NCBI GenBank assembly: GCA_020352595.1
Contig: CP070682.1
Location: 1,056,403-1,063,820 of the forward strand
Direction of reading: 5' to 3'
Length of the DNA stretch: 7,418 bases
Source of the DNA: a bacterium
Lineage (GTDB): Bacteria > BMS3Abin14
The notes under the pieces are model-generated. The model saw only the letters and a list, made by a program, of their open reading frames with translations. It did not search any database and was not told the origin of the DNA. Shown here in pieces: positions 1 through 6,108 of the stretch (position 1 is the stretch's first letter; each line of letters starts with the position of its first letter). The translations under genes were made by a program, and so were the position numbers.

Positions 1-285
1 CAGGCCACATGGAGGGTGGGCAAGAACACGAGCATCACGGGCCAGTTCAACCATCTCGAGGCCCAGGGGTCCTACAAGACCTCCGCGGCAGGTTTCTCCG
101 ACGTGGGGGGGTATTCGGGACTGGACGCGGTCAGACAGGAATCGTTCCTGGACCTCCAGCACGATCTGAACGGCGGGTGGGGGCTCACCGCCCGCGTGGC
201 CAGCCTTTCCTATGAAGACAAGGAGAGCGACCTTGAGGATGAGAAGGCCAGTGAGATCTCCGCTTCCGTCAGCAAGAGGTGGTGA
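1..285 (+). CDS. C-terminal end of an outer-membrane beta-barrel protein (5' truncated by the window)
   Basis: An open frame enters from the left edge in frame 1 and ends at TGA 283-285, giving 94 residues of a longer protein. What is visible suggests amphipathic beta-strands: alternating polar and hydrophobic residues (for example NTSITGQF, SFLDLQHDL, GWGLTARVASLSYED), Gly/Asn/Asp-rich turns, and a last strand EISASVSKRW ending in a C-terminal aromatic. A terminal Phe/Trp after an alternating strand is the usual beta-signal read by the BAM machinery, so I infer a Gram-negative outer-membrane barrel. The family cannot be told from this piece. A porin, or a barrel partner of the downstream multihaem cytochrome (MtrB/PioB-like role), are both possible. 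Only 1 bp separates it from the next gene, so the two are probably cotranscribed and translationally coupled. Confidence 0.6.
   Translation, partial: QATWRVGKNTSITGQFNHLEAQGSYKTSAAGFSDVGGYSGLDAVRQESFLDLQHDLNGGWGLTARVASLSYEDKESDLEDEKASEISASVSKRW
274..280 (+). promoter_or_regulatory. Shine-Dalgarno site fixing the GTG start at 287
   Basis: AAGAGGT lies inside the last codons of the upstream barrel gene and ends 6 nt before GTG 287. An in-frame ATG at 212 would add 25 residues rich in Arg and Pro ahead of the signal peptide and overlap the upstream gene by 74 bp. The GTG start instead gives a normal signal peptide directly at the N-terminus. Confidence 0.7.
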
Positions 286-286
286 G

Positions 287-1249
287 GTGAAAAAGGCTTC
301 AGGAAGCCTCGCTCTGCGCGTTGCCCTTCTGTGCGCTCTCGCCGCCGTCCTGGCCCTGGCGATGCCGAAGGCAGGCCGGGCCGCCACCGTGGGGCTCATA
401 CTCCCCAAGGACTGCGCCTTTTCCCCCGACAGCAAGGAGAAGTTCAGTACCTACCTCAAGCAGGAGGGCGTGCCGGACAGGGGACTTGAGGTCTTCATGC
501 AGAGGCCGGGCTCCGACAAGGTGTCCCGTCTCAACAGCATGAGGAAGTTCCTGGCCATCGGGGCGGACGTCATCGTGGTCTGGGGGGGGACTTCCCTGAA
601 AGAGATCGCCAACGAGGCGGGCAGAACGCCCATCGTGTTCATCGGGGCCTGGGATCCGGTGAGGGACGGCATCGTCAACGACCTCCAGGCTCCGGGCAGG
701 AACGTGACGGGAGTCCTGGGCAAGACATCCATGCCCTTCCTTCTCGACAACATCCTCGAGACCACGCAATCCAGGGTCCTGGGGGTGATCTTCCACTCCG
801 AGGTGGTCGACAGCATGGCGCAGTTCGACGAGCTCAAGTCCCTGGCGGCCGGCAAGGGCGTGGACCTGGTGGCCGTGGACGCCCAGGGCATGACCACGGA
901 ATCCGCCTCCCAGGCCCTGAACCCGGCCGGTTTCCTCTATCTCGCCCAGGGATGTGTCGTGGAAGGCGGCGTCTACGACGCCCTCAAGGACCTGAACAAG
1001 CCGGCAGCCACCCAGAACCCGGGTGTCACGGGAGGAGGGGTCGTGTTCACCCTGGCACCGGACATGGACGAAACACTCAAGGAAGCCGCCAGGATCTCGG
1101 CCAGGATCATCAAGGGGGAGAAGCCCGGCACAATACCGGTGGCGAGGATCAAAAAGATCCTCTTCGTCATCAATCTTGGCGAGGCCCAGAGGCTCAATGT
1201 CAAGATACCTTTCAGCGTGCTCAACAAGGGCACGGAGGTCATCAGATAG
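287..1249 (+). CDS. Periplasmic substrate-binding protein, ABC_sub_bind (TrpX-like) family
   Basis: The product has 320 residues from GTG 287. Residues 1-32 form a signal peptide: KK near the start, a Leu/Ala core at about 8-26, and likely cleavage after GRA. The mature part has the two-lobed, Rossmann-like layout of the ABC_sub_bind family. Visible hallmarks are the first-lobe start VGLILP (35-40), PIVFIGAWDPV (115-125) followed by PGRNVTGV (136-143), the hydrophobic strand VLGVIF (164-169), and the C-terminal stretch IIKGEKPGTIPV (274-285) with FVINLGEAQRLNVKIP (293-308). About 320 residues is the normal family length, so the gene looks intact. Known members bind small solutes, including aromatic amino acids, and usually sit beside a permease and ATPase. 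Neither is present here, and the next gene, 9 bp downstream, is a chemoreceptor. The ligand cannot be predicted. I infer a sensory rather than a purely transport role. Arginine is mostly AGG (11 of 16 codons). Confidence 0.9.
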   Translation: MKKASGSLALRVALLCALAAVLALAMPKAGRAATVGLILPKDCAFSPDSKEKFSTYLKQEGVPDRGLEVFMQRPGSDKVSRLNSMRKFLAIGADVIVVWGGTSLKEIANEAGRTPIVFIGAWDPVRDGIVNDLQAPGRNVTGVLGKTSMPFLLDNILETTQSRVLGVIFHSEVVDSMAQFDELKSLAAGKGVDLVAVDAQGMTTESASQALNPAGFLYLAQGCVVEGGVYDALKDLNKPAATQNPGVTGGGVVFTLAPDMDETLKEAARISARIIKGEKPGTIPVARIKKILFVINLGEAQRLNVKIPFSVLNKGTEVIR

Positions 1250-1258
1250 AGGTGCCTG

Positions 1259-3376
1259 ATGCTGGATCTTAAGAGGCTGACCCTCAAAACCAAGGCGGCG
1301 GGCCTCATCGCCGTCATCCTCGTCCTTGTCATCGGACTGACAACGGCCCTTTTCTCCTCGGAGGTCAACAAGAGGCTTGAAAAGGCGCTGCTGGCCTCCA
1401 CAGCACTGGTGGGCGAGAATCTGGTCAAGGAGATCAAGAAGACGGTGGACATGGGCATCTACCTGTCGGAGCTCGAGGGACTCTCGGACCAGTTGTCGGC
1501 CACGGTGAGCGAGAACCCCAACCTGGGCTACATCTACATCGCCGACTCCCGTTCGAACCTCCTTTACTTCAGCCAGGACATGCCGGAGTGGGTGCGCGGA
1601 AAGATCAGGATGCCCGGGATCTTCGAGACGGACGCCTCCGGGCAGGTCGTTGACCTGGTCCGACAGGCAGGGGCAGGATATTACCAGCTCTCCCTCCCCA
1701 TCGAGTCCATGGGCGACCTCCAGGGCTACCTGGCTGTCGGCCTGAAGGAGGACGTCGTCGCGCAGCAGCTCAGGCAGATCAACCGGAGGATGATCCTCAT
1801 CGGACTGCTGGGCTTTACCATCGCCACGGGTCTCATCATCATCTTCGTCAACAGGCTCATCAGCCTGCCCCTGGCCGGTCTGGCGGGCACGGCCAGGCAG
1901 ATATCGGCGGGCAACATCGTGGAGCCCAAGGCCACCGAGCGCCACGACGAGATCGGGGAGCTCATGGGGGCTTTCGGCGTCATGGCTCGGGAGCTGACGG
2001 GCATGATCCAGAGGTTCTCGGACACGTCTTCCAGCCTTCAGGTCTCGTCGGTGGAGCTGGCCTCCGTGGCCAGGAACCTCACCACGTCCTTCGGAAAGCA
2101 GATGGAGACCCTGGATTCGGTGGTCAAGGCCATCCAGGAGGTGGACGAGCTGTCGCAGGAACTGTCGAGACAGGCGTCCAATCTGAGCGAGTCCGCCAAC
2201 GAATCGGCCGCCTCCGTCACCGAGTCCACCTCGGCCATTGCCGAGATCAACCAGAACATGGCCGACATCAACGAGGCCATCGAGAACATCACCTCCTCCA
2301 TCCTGCAGATGTCCGCCACCTTCGGGGAGCTGGCCGAGGGAGCGGACGAGACGGCCAAGCAGGCCGAGGAGACCATGGACGCCGTCTCGAGGATCAACGA
2401 GGGCGTCAAGAACATGGAGAAGATGGTGGACCAGTCCAAGACCCTGGCCGAGGACCTCAGGGTCAACGCCCAGGACATCGGTTCCAAGGCGGTAAGGGAG
2501 ACCCTCCAGGGGATCCTCTCCATCCAGGAGGACGTCAAGAACTCCGAGCAGGCCATGAGGCTTCTCAACGAGAAGGTGGACAGCATCGGGGAGATCGTGA
2601 CGGTCATCGAGGGCATCGCCGACCAGACGAACCTCCTGGCGCTCAACGCGGCCATCATCTCGGCCCAGGCAGGAGACGAGGGCAGGAGCTTCGCGGTCAT
2701 CGCTTCCGAGATCCGGGAACTTTCCGCCAGCACCACAGAGTCGACCAAGAAGATCTCCAATCTCATCCAGGGCGTGCAGCAGGAGGCAAGGAGCTACACC
2801 AACTACGTCAAGCGGGTGAGCCAGAGCGTGGAGGAGGGCCATGCCAGGGGGCTGCAGGCCACGGAGGCCCTGGAGAAGATCGTCGAGTCGGCCAACGACT
2901 CGGCGAAGATGTCCGGCGAGATCTCCAGGGTCACGAGGGAGCAGGCCTCGGCCAGCGAGTTGGTTGCCAGCAGCATCGAGCACTTCACCAAGAGGGCGGA
3001 TGTCATAAGGAGGGCCACCTCCGAGGAGGCCCAGACCGCGAAGTTCATCCGCGAGTCCATCGAGAAGGCCAAGAGCATGGTGGAGAAAGTCTACAAGTCT
3101 ACGGACGAGCAGAACAAGGTGGGCCAGATGATCAACGAGATGGTGATCAAGGCCGAGGAGATCGCCGGGAGGCTCCAGCAGGCCACCGACAAGGAGAAGG
3201 ACCTTTCCGCCAGCATCACCGGCTCCATCCAGAGCCTGCGGGACATGAGCCAGGAGAACTTCGGCATGGTGAGGAGCATCGACAGCTCCTCGGAGATGCT
3301 CACCGACCTGTCCTCCTCCCTGAGCAAGGAACTGGGGAGGTTCCAGGTCGGCGGCAACGGCGGGAAAGGCTCCTAG
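1259..3376 (+). CDS. Methyl-accepting chemotaxis protein with single Cache-like sensor domain
   Basis: The product has 705 residues from ATG 1259, with AGAGG at 1248-1252 six nt upstream. Domains in order: TM1 (about 13-33); a periplasmic domain (about 34-177) with a Cache/PAS-like core (NLGYIYIADSRSNLLYF at 88-104, YYQLSLPIESMGDLQGYLAVG at 141-161 with the typical P-G-x-G spacing); TM2 (about 178-198); HAMP (about 200-252); then a long cytoplasmic coiled coil. The hairpin tip IADQTNLLALNAAI (453-466) is canonical for binding CheA and CheW, and R476 of the following GRSFAV motif is kept. After the tip it reads ISAQAGD where the commonest form is EAARAGE. Similar II-AQAG tips occur in other receptors, notably of deltaproteobacteria. 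The C-terminus (FQVGGNGGKGS) has no CheR-binding pentapeptide. It should relay periplasmic ligand binding, directly or through the adjacent binding protein, to the flagellar or pilus chemosensory kinase. No che genes are in the window. AGG supplies 24 of 35 arginine codons. Confidence 0.95.
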   Translation: MLDLKRLTLKTKAAGLIAVILVLVIGLTTALFSSEVNKRLEKALLASTALVGENLVKEIKKTVDMGIYLSELEGLSDQLSATVSENPNLGYIYIADSRSNLLYFSQDMPEWVRGKIRMPGIFETDASGQVVDLVRQAGAGYYQLSLPIESMGDLQGYLAVGLKEDVVAQQLRQINRRMILIGLLGFTIATGLIIIFVNRLISLPLAGLAGTARQISAGNIVEPKATERHDEIGELMGAFGVMARELTGMIQRFSDTSSSLQVSSVELASVARNLTTSFGKQMETLDSVVKAIQEVDELSQELSRQASNLSESANESAASVTESTSAIAEINQNMADINEAIENITSSILQMSATFGELAEGADETAKQAEETMDAVSRINEGVKNMEKMVDQSKTLAEDLRVNAQDIGSKAVRETLQGILSIQEDVKNSEQAMRLLNEKVDSIGEIVTVIEGIADQTNLLALNAAIISAQAGDEGRSFAVIASEIRELSASTTESTKKISNLIQGVQQEARSYTNYVKRVSQSVEEGHARGLQATEALEKIVESANDSAKMSGEISRVTREQASASELVASSIEHFTKRADVIRRATSEEAQTAKFIRESIEKAKSMVEKVYKSTDEQNKVGQMINEMVIKAEEIAGRLQQATDKEKDLSASITGSIQSLRDMSQENFGMVRSIDSSSEMLTDLSSSLSKELGRFQVGGNGGKGS

Positions 3377-3391
3377 AAGACCGGGGCGCAG

Positions 3392-3422
3392 GGGACACGG
3401 CAGCAGTCCCGTTTAACGGGAC
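3392..3422 (+). other. Two mutually exclusive hairpins between the chemoreceptor and cytochrome genes
   Basis: GTCCCGTTTAACGGGAC (3406-3422) is a perfect 7-bp stem with a 3-nt loop. The same GTCCC (3406-3410) can instead pair with GGGAC at 3392-3396, so the two stems exclude each other. No U-tract follows, because the next bases are CATAAAAGGGAG and lead into the cytochrome ribosome-binding site. It is therefore not a standard intrinsic terminator. It may be an mRNA processing or stability element, or a leader that tunes cytochrome translation. Confidence 0.4.
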
Positions 3423-3443
3423 CATAAAAGGGAGTGATAGCCA

Positions 3444-5477
3444 ATGACCGGGCTGAGGAAAGCGCAATGGATCGTCGTTCCGGCTCTTGTCCTGATGATG
3501 TCGGCGTGCTCGAACCCCCTCGACAGCAGCAGCACCGACGGCGTGTCGTTCACGCCGGCGCCTCTGGGCATGGACCTGTGCTACCAGTGCCACAATGTAC
3601 CCGGCTCCAACAAGGTATACGAGCAGGTCTTCGGAGAGTGGGTCCTCAGCCGTCACGCCAACTTCGATTATTACGACAGCGCGCTGCGCACGGGATGGCC
3701 CGTGGATCCCTTCAACATGGGGTCCTACGGGTATTCCGACATCGAGGGCTACCCCAGCTATTATTCAAACCCCTCCATTTACTCCAGCAACTGCACGCCC
3801 TGCCACATGGGTCCGGATGACGGGGGACAGATCCTGGACGCCAACGCCGGAGGTGCCCTTTTCGACGATCCGAATCTGGGCGAGCAATACCGCTTCCTCA
3901 TCTCCTGCGAGGGCTGCCACGTCAGCGGCAGCGGCCACTTCGGCGGCGCCTCTCCCCCCTATGTGCCCATCCCGGCCTTCCACCAGTGTACGGAATGCCA
4001 CGCCCCCACCGATCCCATGCGGGTCCAGCAGGCTTTCGCAGATGCCCAGCACACCGACCATCACGGCCCCGACTCGACCCGCACCTGGTTCGACGGAAGC
4101 ACGTCCATCAACGACCTCCTGAGCTTCGGGGATCCGTCCCCCATCGACACGACGACGCGGGTCCTCGGCTCGCGGTCCTTCGAGGCCTACGTCATCAGCG
4201 CCACATGGCTGGCCGCCAACGGGGGGAGCTGGCTCTTCGACGGGGAAGAGACGGTCAACGACACCCACTACCAGGGCATCTGGATCGCCAACGTCCCCAA
4301 CGAACTGGTGGTCTACACGGCCCCCACGGCCCGCTTCGGGTACGTGGACCTGACCGGCACCTCGCCCAACACCGGCATGGTCCGGGCCGACTCCGTGGAC
4401 TCGTGCACCGCCAGCTGCCACGGGGTCCACGGGTTCGACCTGACCATCAACGAGCAGTGGTTCGAGGGCGCCCACCACCCCAACATCGCGGTCCCTCTGA
4501 CCACGAGGACCAGCCGCGGCCAGGTGATTGTGGAGGTCGCAGGCCCGGCCAACTGGGGCGCCGTGGACCACGGATTCGGCGCGGATTGCTACCGCTGCCA
4601 CAACTCCATGGGGTTTGCCGAGGTGGCGCCGGGTTACGGGGACGCCGTGCAGACGCCGCCCGACACCGACGGCTTCATCACCTGCAACGCCTGCCACGAC
4701 GGCGTCAACTACCCGGAGGCGGGGAACAAGCGGCTGCGCTTCACGGGCTCGGTGGCCCTCTTCGACTACCGGGGCGACCCCCTCGCCTACGTGGACGCGG
4801 GCAACAGCGCCGTGTGCGTCTACTGCCACCAGGGCAGGGAGGACGGCAGCGGCGTGGACGCGGACATCGCCGCTGGAAGCCCGACCTTCAGGAACATGCA
4901 CTACCTGCCCGCCGGGGCCATGCTCTACGGGCGCAAGGGGTACGAGTACGCCGGGAAGACCTACGCCGGAGAGCACTTCCACACCCTGGTCGGGTGCGCC
5001 AGGTGCCACATGGCCGGGGGGCCATCGAACGAGGTCGGGGGGCACACCTTCCACATGAGCCACGGCGGCACCGAGAACACGTCCTTCTGCCAGCAGACCT
5101 GCCACCCGGGCATGGTCGCCCTGGACGACCCGTGGGGAGCAGGCCCGTCCGCCTCCAGCGACGTGGCCTACATGCTCACGGTGCTGCTGCACAACGCCAT
5201 CGAGGCCTACGACAGCCCGGCCGACGCCGACACGCAGCCCAACATCGACTACAGCACCTCCTACCCCTATTTCGGGACAACAGGCCCCACCCAGCAGTGG
5301 GACGGGCCCGCCGCCAAAGCCGCCTTCAACTGGCAGTTCGTCAAGAAGGAACCGGGAGCCTTCGCCCACAATCCGTCCTACGCCGTTCAGCTGCTGTGGG
5401 ACTCCTACGAGGATCTTTACAACAACGACAGCAGCATAGCCCCCGCACCGGGCGCCCTGCCCGTGACAAGGCCCTGA
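3444..5477 (+). CDS. Decaheme-type multihaem c cytochrome lipoprotein
   Basis: The product has 677 residues from ATG 3444, with an SD AGGGAG at 3429-3434. A lipoprotein signal peptide ends in MSAC with the lipidated Cys at 22. Ser at +2 favours the outer membrane. Eight CXXCH motifs begin at residues 46, 117, 155, 182, 382, 414, 458 and 518. Two further motifs are CXXXCH, CTASCH at 321 and CQQTCH at 549, so up to ten haems. Hemes 1-4 and 5-10 form two clusters separated by about 134 residues without haem motifs (187-320), rich in Gly, Thr and aromatics and probably beta-structured. A haem-free tail (555-677) contains GAFAHNPSYAVQLLWDSYEDL-like residues at about 638-658, a closing pattern I associate with multihaem cytochromes. 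Many other His could be distal ligands. Expected role: electron transfer at the outer membrane or cell surface. The partner and substrate are unknown. It is not recognisably OmcA, MtrC, OmcS or NrfA. Arginine is mainly CGN (15 of 21), unlike the two genes upstream. Confidence 0.9.
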   Translation: MTGLRKAQWIVVPALVLMMSACSNPLDSSSTDGVSFTPAPLGMDLCYQCHNVPGSNKVYEQVFGEWVLSRHANFDYYDSALRTGWPVDPFNMGSYGYSDIEGYPSYYSNPSIYSSNCTPCHMGPDDGGQILDANAGGALFDDPNLGEQYRFLISCEGCHVSGSGHFGGASPPYVPIPAFHQCTECHAPTDPMRVQQAFADAQHTDHHGPDSTRTWFDGSTSINDLLSFGDPSPIDTTTRVLGSRSFEAYVISATWLAANGGSWLFDGEETVNDTHYQGIWIANVPNELVVYTAPTARFGYVDLTGTSPNTGMVRADSVDSCTASCHGVHGFDLTINEQWFEGAHHPNIAVPLTTRTSRGQVIVEVAGPANWGAVDHGFGADCYRCHNSMGFAEVAPGYGDAVQTPPDTDGFITCNACHDGVNYPEAGNKRLRFTGSVALFDYRGDPLAYVDAGNSAVCVYCHQGREDGSGVDADIAAGSPTFRNMHYLPAGAMLYGRKGYEYAGKTYAGEHFHTLVGCARCHMAGGPSNEVGGHTFHMSHGGTENTSFCQQTCHPGMVALDDPWGAGPSASSDVAYMLTVLLHNAIEAYDSPADADTQPNIDYSTSYPYFGTTGPTQQWDGPAAKAAFNWQFVKKEPGAFAHNPSYAVQLLWDSYEDLYNNDSSIAPAPGALPVTRP

Positions 5478-5527
5478 TAACCCGGGGGCCCTGTCCGTTT
5501 CCCGGCGCGAAGGTCCTGACCCTGACA

Positions 5528-5557
5528 GACCCCGGGGTCCCCGGCGAGCGGGGGCCC
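5528..5557 (+). other. GC-rich hairpin region downstream of the cytochrome gene
   Basis: The spacer 5478-5627 holds no credible gene. Its main structure is GACCCCGGGGTC (5528-5539), a perfect 12-bp palindrome, overlapping a second possible stem (5535-5543 with 5549-5557, loop GCGAG, one G-U pair). A GGGGGCCC octamer occurs at both 5484-5491 and 5550-5557. There is no U-tract directly after the stems. The nearest run, TTTTT at 5592-5596, is about 35 nt away. It may protect the mRNA 3' end or assist Rho-dependent termination, but I cannot call it an intrinsic terminator. Confidence 0.35.
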
Positions 5558-5627
5558 ATGGAATGAAGGCCCGCACGCATTCATATCCCCCTTTTTAACG
5601 TCCACCTACACCACCGGACCTTTCTTG

Positions 5628-5636
5628 TGCTATGAT
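5628..5636 (+). promoter_or_regulatory. Extended -10 sigma70-type promoter for the small membrane protein
   Basis: TGCTATGAT combines the TGn extension with TATGAT, one base off TATAAT. No good -35 hexamer lies 16-18 bp upstream, which is common for extended -10 promoters. Transcription would start near 5643, giving a purine-rich leader of about 60 nt before ATG 5704. Confidence 0.45.
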
Positions 5637-5703
5637 GTTCCGGTAAATCCACTCGGCAGGCAGTGAAGGGAAAAGGGGCAAAACACCTAAAAGGGGGAGT
5701 ACC

Positions 5704-5934
5704 ATGCTGTTCTGGCTGCTGGTCGCCATCGCTCTCGCCATCCTCGGCATCATCGAACTTTTCCTGAACTTCACCATCCCTTTCACGGAACTTCGCACCA
5801 TCATCCTCTTCCTGCTGGTCATCGGCATGTCCTACCGCATCTACATCATGGAGCGCGACGGGGAGAAGGAGCGCCTCAGGCAGAAGCTCAGGGAACTGGA
5901 GGACAAGCTCCGCGCGGAGGAGATGGGGGGCTGA
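5704..5934 (+). CDS. Small membrane protein of unknown function with coiled-coil tail
   Basis: The product has 76 residues from ATG 5704, preceded by GGGGGAG at 5693-5699. Residues 2-23 and about 31-48 are hydrophobic and long enough to span the membrane, with a short polar turn (TELR) between them. From residue 49 the chain is highly charged, with leucines at 58, 62, 65 and 69 in 4-3-4 spacing, which indicates a short coiled coil. With two spans, both ends probably face the cytoplasm. I do not recognise a named family. The layout (two spans plus a charged helix) loosely recalls LapA-type (DUF1049) proteins, without sequence motifs to support it. It has its own likely promoter and a strong terminator, so it appears to be a single-gene unit and is likely expressed rather than a chance frame. 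Confidence 0.8.
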   Translation: MLFWLLVAIALAILGIIELFLNFTIPFTELRTIILFLLVIGMSYRIYIMERDGEKERLRQKLRELEDKLRAEEMGG

Positions 5935-5998
5935 CAGGGAGGGAGCAGCGGCTCCGACAACCCGGGATTCTCGGGGAACAGTCACGGACGGGAAACCG

Positions 5999-6036
5999 CA
6001 GGAAGGGCCTCAAGGCCCTTCCTGGTCTTTTGTTCT
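5999..6036 (+). terminator. Strong rho-independent terminator
   Basis: AGGAAGGGCCT (6000-6010) pairs perfectly with AGGCCCTTCCT (6013-6023), and C5999-G6024 extends the stem. In practice this is about 11 bp closed by a TCAA loop. It is followed by TCTTTTGTTCT (6026-6036), a fair U-rich tract. It lies 65 nt after the small membrane protein stop codon and before the pncA promoter, so it separates these two units on the + strand. Confidence 0.85.
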
Positions 6037-6069
6037 GCGGGCTCCCGGCCCCACGGGGAATGCGGGGTC

Positions 6070-6078
6070 TGGTAAAAT
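6070..6078 (+). promoter_or_regulatory. Extended -10 sigma70-type promoter for the NAD-salvage pair
   Basis: TGGTAAAAT has the TGn extension and TAAAAT, one base off TATAAT, with no clear -35 box. It lies in a small inverted repeat, GGTA-n5-TACC (6071-6083). The expected start near 6085 leaves a leader of about 24 nt with an AAGAAGGG Shine-Dalgarno before ATG 6109. Its place directly after a terminator supports it. Confidence 0.45.
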
Positions 6079-6108
6079 ATACCTGAAACGGGAAGAAGGG
6101 ATCATGCC

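Noticed and set aside
212..286. N-terminal extension of the binding protein from ATG 212
   Set aside because: It adds 25 Arg/Pro-rich residues before a normal signal peptide, overlaps the barrel gene, and has a weaker ribosome-binding context than GTG 287.
2160..2500. Repeat-like Ser/Glu/Ala-rich stretch in the chemoreceptor
   Set aside because: This is the heptad periodicity of the cytoplasmic coiled coil, not a DNA repeat or a separate element.
299..2983. Open frame of 894 codons on the minus strand across the binding protein and chemoreceptor genes
   Set aside because: It is antisense to two clear genes. Its product is rich in His, Leu, Asp and Gly without domain motifs, signal or plausible ribosome-binding context. 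It arises from the GC-rich third-position bias of the + strand genes.
3986..5566. Open frame of 526 codons in another + strand frame inside the cytochrome gene
   Set aside because: The product is dominated by Arg, Pro, Gly and His, as expected from an out-of-frame reading of GC-rich coding DNA. It competes with a well-supported gene.
3765..5576. Open frame of 603 codons on the minus strand across the cytochrome gene
   Set aside because: It shadows the cytochrome frame. The product is Gly/Val/Arg/Ala-rich low-complexity sequence with no recognisable fold, and the + strand frame has ten haem motifs.
5561..5596. Possible intrinsic terminator with GAATG/CATTC stem and the TTTTT run at 5592
   Set aside because: The stem is only 5 bp with a 12-nt loop and is separated from the T-run by ten bases, so it is too weak to call.
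5605..5985. Minus-strand open frames opposite the small membrane protein
   Set aside because: They lack a promoter, a good ribosome-binding site and recognisable motifs, whereas the + strand frame has a promoter, membrane segments, coiled coil and terminator.
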